Notes under the pieces: model-generated
The model's database searches: none
What the model saw: only the letters and a program-made list of their open reading frames with translations
What the model was told of the DNA's origin: nothing
Source: Maratus speciosus
Taxonomy: Eukaryota > Arthropoda > Arachnida > Araneae > Salticidae
Reading direction: 5' to 3'
Assembly (NCBI GenBank): GCA_963932465.1
Contig: OZ010786.1
Span: forward strand, 442,296,619-442,360,618
DNA length: 64,000 nucleotides
Translations under genes and position numbers: made by a program
Part shown: positions 22,419 to 31,563 of the stretch, in pieces
How the letters are laid out: each line of letters opens with the position of its first letter
Numbering within the stretch: the stretch's first letter is position 1

Positions 22419-23196
22419 TTAATGGTGTTAGAAATAACAATTGGTTGAATTTCCTGGAGTGGGTCCGTAGGAGGGGTATCTAAGATATTTCGAACTGTTT
22501 CATTTACTTCAAAATAATGACCAGGACTAACAAGGTAAGGATTAGGGGAGAACTGCTCGGCATATGACCTGGCAAGAATTTCAGCTTCGTCCTTATCCGT
22601 GTATGCCGTAGTATTAACGGCAGTTAAGGGAGGAATAAGAGTAAAATTATTATTAAAATTTTTCTTGATTTTCAAGAGAGAGTTATCTTCAGGGGAGAGG
22701 GAGTTAAGAAAGTTACTCCAACTTTTTTGCTTTTCTTTAGAAATTAAGTTTTTATTTTTATTGTTAAGACGATTAATTATGGGCTTTAAGGTAGGATCTC
22801 TTGAATTTTGATACAACCGTCGGATGTTGTTACGTTGCTTGCGGATATTATGGATATAATTAAACAGGGTAAAAGAATTGCTACGGTTTAGTATATTGAT
22901 AGGAAGCTTGTTTTTGAGCGCTAATAATTAAATTTTGAAAATTATTGACAGCATTGTCAATATCATCAGTGCTAGTAATATTAGGAAAAGTCAAGTTAGA
23001 ATTGGAAAGAAATATTTTTGAATTTACTCCAATCCACAGCCATCGAGGCGGGGGGGGGGGGGGAGAGGGTGGTTAACAAAGTCAATTTTAAAGCTAACAG
23101 GCAGATGGTCAGAACTAAGGTCATAGATAACTGCAGAAGTAATAGGAAAAGCCAAGTTATTTGAACGTCTGTCATTGAATAAAGCAAAAATTACTC

Positions 23197-23892
23197 TTTA
23201 GTATTTCTGGTGTAAAGGAAAAAAGAAATACAGACTGAAAGTGTGTATGCGCTAATCATGAAAAATGGTTAAAGTGTGACAAATAATTAACAAAACAAAT
23301 AAACATTGTTAATGGTATTAGATTTTTTTAAAAAATATTAGAAATTATTTACATAATTTAGAATTTCTAAATTGTTTCCTCCACGTATAACCATAATCTA
23401 CATAGAATTCATCTAATAATTTATATTTAAATTCTGAAAACGCGAATTAATTATATTGTCTTGCGGAACCATGGTGGTTACCAATTTGGCCTTTGTTAAA
23501 ATTCAGAAATTTCGAATTCTTACAGGATATTCCGAAAGAAGAATTTTTACTTATAAAAATTTCAGTTAAATTATGTAATCATGAAGTATCTGTCATTAAA
23601 TAAAGCAAAAATTATTATTCGAGATTTCTAGTATGAATGCGGAATTTCTGAATAGAAAAGAAGGCCAAACTGACGTCATCCCAGTAGGGAGCACACGACT
23701 ATGCATAATTTCTAGAACTCTGGAACATTAAGCATTGAGTGAAAACTGTATTAGAAATTCCATCTTTATATGCACAACCCAAGTTAAGTTAAATAAAAGC
23801 GTGTAAAAATCATTTTTTAAATATGTATTAATAAAATACTGTTCTAAATCTTGTTGAAAAGAAAATATTTTTACTACGTTTAAAACACTAGA
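23197..23892. other. Intergenic, no gene seen
   Basis: AT-rich. The LINE edge word 'ctgtcatt.aataaagcaaa' at about 23170 recurs at about 23590, so this stretch may be an insertion within LINE-like sequence or contain a second LINE scrap. No protein is recognisable. Confidence 0.4.
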
Positions 23893-23964
23893 TTAATTTT
23901 AACACAATTATTCTAATTGGTAAATAAATCATATCAGACGTAAATTTCCAACTAGGTGGAAAAT

Positions 23965-24032
23965 GTCCGGACCAGGGTTCGAACGACGGATGCTGAAGCC
24001 GCCAATGCTATATCATCTGAGTTATCCCGGAC
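23965..24032 (-). tRNA. tRNA-like sequence, inverted unit (probably pseudogene)
   Basis: On the minus strand it has the GTCCGGG/TCCGGAC acceptor-like pairing and 'aactcagatg' A-box-like and 'GTTCGAAC' B-box-like words. The D-loop side is altered ('gatgatatagc') and it is about 6 nt shorter in the variable region than its sisters. Confidence 0.5.
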
Positions 24033-24247
24033 GAATCTGGCGGAACTTCTTCACCCAGCTAACCTACATCGGATATGACTTATTTACCAATTAGAGTAAT
24101 TGTGTTAAAATTAATCTAGTGTAATTACGTATCCAGCGATTTCTGGAGTTCGATTACGGGCGATTTATTCTGTTGGAACTGAATCAGATTTCAGACCAGA
24201 TGCTATAATCAATAAGGTTAGCTGAGTGAAGAAGTTCCACCAGATTC

Positions 24248-24322
24248 GTCCGGGATAACTCAGATGGTAGAGCATTGGCGGCTTCAGCCAAGAGATTCCT
24301 GGTTCAAATTCTGGTCCGGACA
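24248..24322 (+). tRNA. tRNA-like gene or tRNA-derived repeat, unit 1
   Basis: The acceptor stem GTCCGGG pairs with TCCGGAC over seven pairs, one of them G-T. The A-box-like word is 'taactcagatggtagagc' and the B-box-like word 'ggttcaaattc'. The anticodon arm TTGGC/GCCAA has a seven-base loop GGCTTCA whose middle is CTT. The loop lacks the U normally found before the anticodon, and three rather than two bases separate acceptor and D arms, so I cannot assign an isotype. A TTTTT run follows directly (24323-24327), as for polymerase III termination. Confidence 0.6.
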
Positions 24323-24526
24323 TTTTTCACCCAGTTGGAAATTCACATATGATATGATTTATTTACCAATTAGAATAACTGTGTTAAAATTAAACTAGTG
24401 TAATTATGCATCCAGCGATTTCTGGAGTTCCATTACCAGCGATTTATTCTGTTGGAACTGAATCAGATTTCAGACCAGATGCTATAATCAATAAGGTTAG
24501 CTGGATGAAGAAGTTCCACCAGATTC

Positions 24527-24601
24527 GTCCGAGATAGTTCAGATGGTAGAGCATTGGCGGCTTCAGCCAAGAGATCCCTCGTTCGAATTCTGTTCCGGAC
24601 A
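24527..24601 (+). tRNA. tRNA-like gene or tRNA-derived repeat, unit 2
   Basis: Same layout as unit 1 with GTCCGAG/TCCGGAC acceptor, intact 'ggcggcttcagcc' anticodon region, 'cgttcgaattc' B box and TTTTT terminator at 24602-24606. Substitutions weaken the acceptor and T stems. Confidence 0.5.
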
Positions 24602-24804
24602 TTTTTCACCCAGTTGGAAATTTACATCTGATATGATTTATTTATCAATTAGAATAATTGTGTTAAAATTAAACTAGTGTAATTACGTATCCAGCAATTT
24701 CTGAAGTTCCATTACCAGCGATTTATTCTGTTGAACTGAACCAGATTTCAGACCATATGCTATAATAAAAAAGGTTACCTGGGTGAAAAAGTTCCACCAG
24801 ACTC

Positions 24805-24878
24805 GTTCGGTATAGCTCAGAAGGTAGAGATTGGCAGCTTCAGCCAAGAGATCTCTGGTTCGAATCCTGATACGGACA
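24805..24878 (+). tRNA. tRNA-like sequence, unit 3 (degraded)
   Basis: A box 'tagctcagaaggtagag', one base lost before the anticodon arm, and B box 'ggttcgaatcc', the closest to consensus of the set. The acceptor (GTTCGGT/TACGGAC) pairs poorly. A TTTTTT run follows at 24879-24884. Confidence 0.45.
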
Positions 24879-25154
24879 TTTTTTGCCCAGTTGGAAATTT
24901 ACATCTGATACATTTAAAACGTTAATCATATCAAGGTATCTCTCAAATGAAAAAAATATATATGAAAACGGTTATTAAAACATCTGATTTTTTTAATTAA
25001 GTTAGGATTTTCATATGAAGGCCTACCATTGATGATTCTAGTTTTATTATTTTGCGTACTACGGTTTTGAATTTGTAATAATCTACCTCGAAGATTAAAA
25101 GTAATTTACCACGAAGATTATTGTTTTGAAATTAATCTTAGGGTGAATAATTAA

Positions 25155-25450
25155 AAAAATATAGCCGCCAGTGGAAGCCCAATATATCAGATCGAAGTGG
25201 GCGCGAGCACTAACCTTGAGTTGTAGGAAATATTTTGACATAAGTAAAAAACATTTACATAATCTCTTATATATTTCATAAGTAAGCTTTGTTAACCGCT
25301 TCGCATGCGATGTTCTGTTTGCTATAATAGAACCTTATCCATACTGTACACATGAATTAGGTTCACGGCTTTAAATAAATGTGTTAACTATTGTAAAGAC
25401 ATTCTCTTAATCCGTAAATTACATTTCAATATGCAATTATTAATAAAAAT
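25155..25450. repeat. Direct repeat, copy 1 (partner at 26338-26610)
   Basis: Both copies share 'ttaaccttgagtt.taggaa', 'aaacacatttac.t.atctctta', 'agtaagctttgtta' and 'cacatgaatt.gg' in the same order and orientation, about 1.18 kb apart. Confidence 0.75.
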
Positions 25451-25499
25451 AATGTACCTCTTATGCACTACATAGATGCAATATTCTATTTTACTAATA

Positions 25500-25550
25500 T
25501 TTCCCTTTTTTTTTTTTTTTTTGTTTTTTTTTTTGTTTTTTTGTTTTATT
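25500..25550. repeat. T-rich homopolymer tract
   Basis: Long T-runs broken by single G residues; gives a lysine-rich artefact frame on the minus strand. Confidence 0.95.
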
Positions 25551-25659
25551 TGTGCAATGAAGAATTGCAATTGAATATGTAATTATGCGCAACTAAAAAC
25601 TGCGGAAAATAGTCTGATTGCTGTTTTGAATTAGTGATAAACTAAATAATAATGAAATA

Positions 25660-26340
25660 AGTCGGAAATTGTACGTCACACGTGGCAAATGAGGTGCGTT
25701 CGTACTATAACTACTTTTATAAATATTCAGATCTTGGTGTAATAGCAGTTGCACTCTTATACAAAAATGCATGAATACAAAATGTATTCCAATTTTATAT
25801 ATTAAATTCAATAATACGGAAATAATAGTACTCCATCTTAACCCCTTCGGTACGGGAGCCTTTTACGAAATTTTTAATCTTTTGTCACCGTTTTTTAAAA
25901 CAGAAATTTGTGACTTCTTGAATCGAGAAAATGCACTGATTAAATTAGGCAAATTTTACAGTAAAATTTTACTGGTGAAGAAAAACAAGGATTCTGAGTG
26001 CTTCATGCGGCACGTATACGTGTCGCTCGTCCTCAAGAGGTTAAATAGGACGTAATCACCAAGGCAATCTAGAATAATTACCCATCATGCGATATCATTG
26101 AATTAATTACATATGATAGGACTTAATAGAACGAAGAAAACGTCTATTAATAGTTTTTTTAAATTTTGATTCGATTTAAATAAAATTTGACATCACTTCG
26201 ATAAAATTCTACAACGATTACATATATTAAATTTCAAACCATTCGGTTGGGTAGTTTTTGCCCTGTTATATGCGAACAGACGGACGGAACAGACGGCGGA
26301 TATAAATGCTACGTATTGATATAACTAAGAACACACGTAA
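25660..26340. repeat. Dispersed repeat, partner of 12.93-13.33 kb
   Basis: Contains the same 'gaggtgcgttcgtactataa' and 'ctgttatatgcgaacagac' blocks as the earlier locus, interrupted by the TTAA MITE at 25842-26040. Confidence 0.7.
25842..26040. mobile_element. piggyBac-like MITE, 199 bp, TTAA-flanked
   Basis: Left end CCCCTTCGGTACGGG, right end read inward CCTCTTGAGGACGAG, TTAA at 25838-25841 and 26041-26044. The ends are imperfect, so it is older than the CCCCTTGAGGGG copies. The 94-codon frame through it has no domain. Confidence 0.75.
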
Positions 26341-26610
26341 AAAATAGCCGGCGGACGTAACCAGGCATATCGGATTGAAGTAAGCCAGAGCGTTAACCTT
26401 GAGTTATAGGAAGTAATTTAAAATAAAGAAAAACACATTTACTTCATCTCTTATATTTTTGCCCAGTAAGCTTTATTAAACTCCACACATGCGATTTATA
26501 CTATTTTTTGCAATAGACCCTCATCTAGACAATACACATGAATTTGGGCACATTGCTATAAATAAATTTATTAATAATTCGTATAGACATTTACTTAAAC
26601 TTTCAAATAC
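26338..26610. repeat. Direct repeat, copy 2 (partner at 25155-25450)
   Basis: See partner: same block order, 80-85% alike by eye. Confidence 0.75.
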
Positions 26611-26633
26611 TGGTAATATTAGATTATAATTAA

Positions 26634-27429
26634 CTAGTCGGATGTGGCAATACCAAAATTTTCTTCTATCTCGTACATGTTAATACTTCCTGAAAAATGC
26701 AGCATATCAGCGCCACCGGATAGGTGATTTATATTAAAATCTAATTATCAACAACTTATGTCAACTTCTAACTGAATCTTCTAACTGATAGTTTAATGAA
26801 ATTCCGTGAATTAGTTTTTCAGATAGAGCTATTGCAGAGGTTGTAAAAAATTCTGCATAGCAGCGCCACCTGTTGGAAGATTTACACAAAAACCTAATTA
26901 GGACCAATTTATAGTAGGGATTAACTGAATGTGAAGTTTGATGAAAATTCGTGCATTTGTTCTTGAGATAGAGTTATTGCGATAATCATGAATAATGCAG
27001 CATAGTAGCACCACCTGTTGAGCGATTTTCACCAAAAAGTAATCAGCATCAAATTATATCATGGACTAACTGAAACTGACGTTTTGGGAAAATCAGAGCA
27101 GTAGTTCTTGAGATACAGCTATTGCGGAAATCAGGAAAAATGCAGTATAACAGCACCACATGTTGGGCGATTTACACCAAAAAGGTAATCAACACCCGTC
27201 TGTATCAAGGTCAAACTGATTCTAAAGTTTTGTGAAATTCTAAGCATTAGTTCTTGAGATAGAGCGCCCACAAATTTTTTGTCACATACAGACATTCATA
27301 CAGACAGACATTTTCTAAAAACCATCAAATTGTGTTCAGGACATTCTAAAACGTATAAATCCATCGAAAACCGGAAGTCGAAATTCTTCACGAATCCAGT
27401 ACTCTTGTAAAAATAGAAGATAGTAAAGA
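26634..27429 (-). mobile_element. Helitron-like element H1 relative, inverted, 796 bp
   Basis: Read on the minus strand it starts TC after an A ('ttaca|TCTTTACTATC'), continues with the family's 'cgacttccggttttcga' block and ends 'gccacatccgaCTAG' followed by T. The interior holds about four diverged units of about 145-154 bp with 'agc(g/a)ccacctgttgg' words instead of the 'ggggcgctg' units, so it is a distinct subfamily with the same termini. Confidence 0.6.
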
Positions 27430-28787
27430 TGTAATTTTTATGCGATACATAGATGCAATATTCTATTTCCTTACTCTTTCAACTATATTTTAATACTTTT
27501 TTTTCTTATATTTGGTTATTTAATCCATAACACCCTCAATTTGTTTTTTAGAGAATTATTTATTTAACAGTTAAATTTTTAAAAATAAGATAAAATTGCA
27601 TATTTTATAGCTTTTAAGCCACATTCATATATTGTTTGTAAAGTGTATGGTGTTTTATAAATGCAAAATTGCACTGTAAAAATATGCAGCAAAATTTGCC
27701 CAGTAAGTCGAAATTTTTTATATTAGATAACGGTTACTTAACCGTAATTTAAATAAACCCTGATTTATTAGAATAAAGGCTTCATAATACGGTCAAGCAA
27801 CCATCATTCATAAAAAACGGTCAAATTTCTGGAGAACTTGCTGCAGGTTTTTAAAAATGTATGCTTTATTTTGATAGAACTTTCTAGTAAAAAATATTAT
27901 TGTTGCGGGGGGTCGTACGTTTCAGGGAATATACCAGGATAAATATCAGTAATTTTTATAGGATAATGAATCTAGATTAAATCACGCCAAATCTCGTCTT
28001 GTTAAAAGAGAGATTTTCTAAAAGAAAATACTGGTACCAAAGTATATGCTGTTCTGAAATTTTCAAGACTACCACACCTTTTGTTGGAGTTTTATCCATG
28101 TAACGCTAAGCGAATATCGGTTTATTATTGCATTTAAATAATTATATATCATTTAATATTTATTAAGTAATTGGAACTAAAACCTTCTGAAAACTGTATC
28201 ATGGAATTCATAAAGAAATTACTTACCAAGAAAGTAGTTTTGTTGCATTTTTTAAACAAAAAACCTTTTAAATAAATTTTTTTCTATACCTTTGTAGATA
28301 CACTTTAAACAATGCAGTTATTTAATACGATAAGAAAATCCAGTGAAAAGCTGAGACAACGAGTGATAACTTTTTTATCGAACTGGATAAGGTGAAATCT
28401 ATATTCGGATAAATTTCTTTTGCCTTTGCAGTCTGTTACGTAGAAGATATATTCTGTTACACACAACAGATGTTTCTTATGTGATGAATGGGTTTTTCTT
28501 GAGCAAAAGTTTCACACATATTCTTTTCTTCATTTTTTTAGAGAGATATATACTTTTGCAGACAGAATAATCTTATGAGAGAACTATTAGAAAGAGAAAG
28601 TATTTTAATTATACATATACGTATTAAATATATAGGCATATATTTAGGCTGTTCTGTTAATAAATGTTGTTTTATTTTCTGTAGGTAATTTAAGAACAAA
28701 CACCAACTATCTTTTTTATATTTCAAAGGATTCGCACAAAAAATACTTGATTAGCATAAATAAATGACGGGATTGTAAAAATTTATA
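27430..28787. other. Intergenic, no gene seen
   Basis: AT-rich. A patch near 27975-28030 ('ctcgtcttgttaaaag') may be a remnant of repeat family X. No protein recognised. Confidence 0.5.
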
Positions 28788-28857
28788 TTTTCAAAACTAT
28801 TACACATAATAATTAGTGATGTATGAAAATAAAGAAGAACAACTTTTTTCAGCTACA

Positions 28858-28962
28858 AAAGTTCGATGTGCGAACCTTTCGTAACACGACAATCAGCTAA
28901 TCTGTAATCAAGTTCGTTCCACAGATTTGGCAGTTGTGCTAAGTCAACTAGTCTTAATGCGA
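28858..28962 (-). pseudogene. Transposase C-terminal fragment, IS630/Tc1-mariner type (left arm)
   Basis: The minus strand carries the same block (ELDYRLADCRVTKG-like, then HIELL). It is the mirror copy of the right arm with independent substitutions. Confidence 0.55.
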
Positions 28963-29097
28963 CACTGATGCATTAAAACACTAAATAAGGCGACATGGAT
29001 CCACCGTATAATGTACACGGTGCACCTGTGCTGCATTATTTAATGTTTTATTGCATTAGGGCTGCATTATTTAGTGTTTTATTGCATCAATGCTGCA

Positions 29098-29203
29098 TTA
29101 AGAATCGTCGACTGTACAAAACTGCGAAATGTGCTGAATGATCTTGATTACAGATTAGGTGTTTGTCGTGTTACAAAAGGTTCGCTAATCGAACATTTGC
29201 AAC
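29098..29203 (+). pseudogene. Transposase C-terminal fragment, IS630/Tc1-mariner type (right arm)
   Basis: Translation contains LDYRLGVCRVTKGSLIEHL. The pattern (L/F)-x-Y/F-R-(L/V/I)-x-V-C-R-x-T-x-G-x-x-I-E is, from my recollection of these families, the C-terminus of IS630-type DDE transposases of arthropods. About 35 codons remain, and the DDE core is absent. Confidence 0.6.
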
Positions 29204-29882
29204 CGAAGACAAAACTTGTAATGTTCTTCTTTTTTTCATATGTCACTTATTATAATATGTGTAATAGTTTTGAAAATATATTTTCTTTTAAAATACGGTC
29301 ATTCATTTATGATAACCCTGCATATTATGTCTAATGGAAAACATTGCTTTGTAAACTATTCAATAAAAAGAAATAGTACAATAAAAGACATGGAAATTCT
29401 TTTATAATCTTACCTTTATTGTGTGCTGCACATTTATCTTATAAACAATGGACTGTCAATATAAAAAGAAATCAATTCAGTTGCTTTTAGTCGCATACCG
29501 TTTATGATAAAATCACACCAAGAGGGTTATAAGACTCGAAATATTGTCTTTATTCAGAGTATAAAGGAATTTAATGAAATAGGGGTCGTGTAAATTAAAT
29601 ATTGCATCAAATTCGATTTATAAAATGAAAACTCCCATTTTTGACATTTTATTTGGGTTTCTTGGAGAAAATTAAACCCAAAAAGTATGTAGTATGTATG
29701 TATACCCTTTGTATAGTATATTTATATTATTTTGTTAAATCTGCATAGAGTTAGAAGAGATCAAGTTTTGAGGAAAGGAAAAATTTTACAACTCATAACA
29801 TGTGCTCAAAATGTACCCCATTAGCCGTGATGCATGCTTGACATCAGCGCGCATGGAATCGCAAACACGTTCCAATTAGCCA

Positions 29883-29969
29883 GGCAGCCCCCAGAAACGT
29901 GCCGCCGTATCAGCAATCCGTGCCATGAGGTTCATGGCCGATGGAACAGGTGTCTCGTGCGGCAGAGAC
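29883..29969 (-). pseudogene. Inverted transposase scrap inside the left arm
   Basis: The minus-strand reading gives SLPHETPVPSAMNLMARI then ADTAARFWGLPG. This resembles the E-T-x-V-x-x-x-x-D-L-x-A-R-I-x-x-A-A segment that follows the D-F-F-L-W-G-Y-L-K motif in the same transposase class. It points opposite to the surrounding arm, so the palindrome is chimaeric. Confidence 0.5.
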
Positions 29970-30272
29970 TTAAGAGGCTACTTCAGTCAAACGAAAAGAC
30001 CCGTTCGCCAATGCTAATCCTATGGAAGAAATTTATAAAGATATCTCGGTCGCATTTCAATATTTTTAAATTATTTCTTTTGCATTGCATAATTGAGATT
30101 GATCTGTACAAAAGCCGTTGTTTACTCTTTCGATTTTGTTTACAGGTATTTCTTATGAGGACACTTTCATTTTCGGAACCGGTTTCGAAAGTAAAAACAT
30201 CCTCATAAAAAATATCTGCAATCAAAATCGAAAAAGTAAAAAATGGCCTGCATATAGATCGATGTCAACAAT

Positions 30273-30503
30273 TTAATGCAAAAGAAATCGTTTTAAAATA
30301 TTGAAATTCGACCGAGATATCGTTATAAATTTCTTCCATAGGATTAGCATTAGCAAATGTGTCTTTTCATTTGACTGAAGTAGCCTCTTAAGATATCGCC
30401 AGAGGTAGAAATCCAGGGTGTTTAGGTCCAGGAATCGCGGTGTCCACTGTACAGGGCCAATCGGAACGTGTTCCCGATTCCATGCAGCGCCGATGTCAAG
30501 CAT
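30273..30503 (-). pseudogene. IS630/mariner-type transposase fragment with third catalytic region
   Basis: Minus-strand translation includes MLDIGAAWNREHVPIGPVQW, then TPRFLDLNTLDFYLWRYLK, then a basic helical tail. The motif (A/T)-P-R-(S/F)-x-D-L-x-x-(L)-D-(F)-(F/Y)-L-W-x-Y-L-K is the region around the third acidic residue of mariner/IS630 DDE transposases (usual form ARSPDLxPLDFFLWGYLK). Pro-Asp is replaced by Leu-Asp here, and the upstream catalytic residues are missing. Confidence 0.75.
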
Positions 30504-30639
30504 AAATCACGGCTAATGGCGTAAATTTTGAACACTTGTTATGAGTTGTAACATTTTCCATTTGTATTTTGTACTTCGATTAGGTTTTTTGTAAAATTAA
30601 GGTTATTTTATCACCGTTTGTTATCTTTTCATTGCGTCA

Positions 30640-30766
30640 CGTTCATGATGCAATTGCACCGTCAAGGTAGCGTTTACGACCCCCCAGTTCGTATGTAATT
30701 CTTGCTCCTCATGACCTGACACACCCACACGTGCCGCTTGGACATTACCTTCTGAACCACCCTGTA
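30640..30766 (-). mobile_element. Solo Tc1/mariner-superfamily end
   Basis: On the minus strand it starts TACAGGGTGGTTCAGAAGG, a typical terminal sequence of mariner/IS630 elements. It lies just outside the palindrome that carries transposase fragments on the same strand, so it may be the 5' end of the parental element. Unproven. Confidence 0.4.
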
Positions 30767-30966
30767 TTTCGAGATTTAACGAAATTTTACTTTTCGAAAG
30801 CCTAAAATGAACCAAGTTTTCTTACTGTTCAGTCACGTATAAGAAAATCGAAAGTTACATTCAAAAAATGCATGGAAAATACCCTTTAAAATACAACTGG
30901 GAATGTGTAAAAGTCATTTTGTTTGTTTTATATATTGATTACCTTTATAATTTTATTGTGTTTTTA

Positions 30967-31094
30967 GGGCATTTTCCCTTTGAGGTCCTAATTTAATTTT
31001 TCTAAAGTGGACATAGTCTTACAATTTTTTTTTGGTTGCTTGTGGGCATTTTCCCTTTGAGATCCTAATTTAATTTTTCTAAAGTGTATATAGC
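30967..31094. repeat. 77-bp direct tandem duplication
   Basis: 'gggcattttccctttgag.t' and the following 'cctaatttaatttttctaaa' occur at 30967 and again at 31044. Confidence 0.9.
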
Positions 31095-31099
31095 CTTAA

Positions 31100-31300
31100 C
31101 CCCTTGAGGGGCAAGCAAAAATGTCTCTAAATATTGAATTTTCACCGGAATAATCGAAAAATTTAATTTTTAAATAAGGAACAGCAATTTTTGAACGATT
31201 TTCCTCCAAAGTTAAAAATATAAAATTTAGTTAAAATTTTCTGGTGAGAATAATGTTTAAATTAGGTGGCATATATTTTATACCACCGCCCCTCAAGGGG
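31100..31300. mobile_element. piggyBac-like MITE, CCCCTTGAGGGG family, 201 bp
   Basis: Perfect ends CCCCTTGAGGGGC / GCCCCTCAAGGGG, themselves nearly palindromic, are flanked by TTAA at 31096-31099 and 31301-31304. The interior 'attttcaccggaat' and 'ttctggtg.ga' words are shared with 37354-37568 and 38543-38746. No coding capacity. Confidence 0.92.
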
Positions 31301-31563
31301 TTAAGAATTTTCTTTGTATTTTTTAAAAATGTATAAACTATACCTTTTCCCTTGCCTCGTTCCAAATTTGATATCAAAAGTGAATTTTACCATTTGAAAA
31401 ATTGAAGTTTGTGCAATTTTTAATATCTACATGACACATACTTGGAAAATTCAAATCAGATTCTGAAAGAAGGCATAATTACCACAATGACGCATTTCTA
31501 TGTGAATTTATAATAAATGATCTGCGAATAAAGGTTGGACACCTTTTTCTTAAAACTGACAAC

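Larger units (their letters stand above)
20937..23196 (-). pseudogene. Jockey-like non-LTR retrotransposon (LINE) fragment, endonuclease end to RT motif A
   Basis: Minus-strand reading, 5' to 3'. At 23194-23065 lies the C-terminal end of an APE-type endonuclease, with DLSSDHLPVSFKID (the SDH catalytic motif). At 22816-22423 is a linker with SWSNFLNSLSPEDNSL and a DKDEAEILARSYAEQF segment. At 22195-21950 is the RT start with RKAPGYDNISNYALKNL and PKPWKTSIIAHIPNP. At 21165-20937 are PEQFGLGAKHST and AAAVFLDVT-stop-AFDKVWY (motif A). It breaks off just after motif A, so the YADD region and 3' tail are missing, and the 5' half is missing too. A poly-G run (about 23049-23063) shifts the frame and at least three stops occur. 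Two younger DNA elements are nested inside. Clade (Jockey/I group) inferred from motif wording. Confidence 0.9.
23893..24912. repeat. tRNA-containing 279-bp repeat array with one inverted unit
   Basis: Plus-strand units begin with 'gtgtaatta.g.atccagc' at 24119, 24398 and 24677, an exact 279-bp spacing. Each unit carries one tRNA-like sequence 129 bp (third unit 128 bp) after its start. The leftmost unit (23893-24068) is in the opposite orientation, joined head to head at about 24069. Units are about 90% alike, with the third the most diverged. This could be a tandemly amplified tRNA-derived SINE or a tRNA gene cluster. Confidence 0.9.
28788..29276. mobile_element. Palindromic Tc1/mariner-superfamily element (489 bp)
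   Basis: Inverted ends TTTTCAAAACTATTACACAT are flanked by TA on both sides (28786-28787, 29277-29278). The arms (28788-28990 and about 29070-29276) are inverted copies, each encoding the last part of a transposase reading outward. The centre contains two direct copies of a 'gctgcattatttaatgttt' word. As with the 15.2-kb palindrome, the element consists of two 3' ends. Confidence 0.8.
29777..30559. mobile_element. Palindromic Tc1/mariner-superfamily element (about 780 bp)
   Basis: Inverted ends share 'acaactcataaca' followed by 'gtg.tcaaaat.tac.ccatt' and 'agccgtgat'. The arms run from about 29777 to 30110 and from 30559 to about 30260. They share 'gacatc.gcgc..catggaatcg', 'cttaagaggctacttcagtc' and 'ctatggaagaaatttataa'. 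The left arm additionally contains a block of about 87 bp (about 29883-29969) absent from the right arm. The boundary is good to a few bases; no clear target duplication was seen. Confidence 0.7.
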
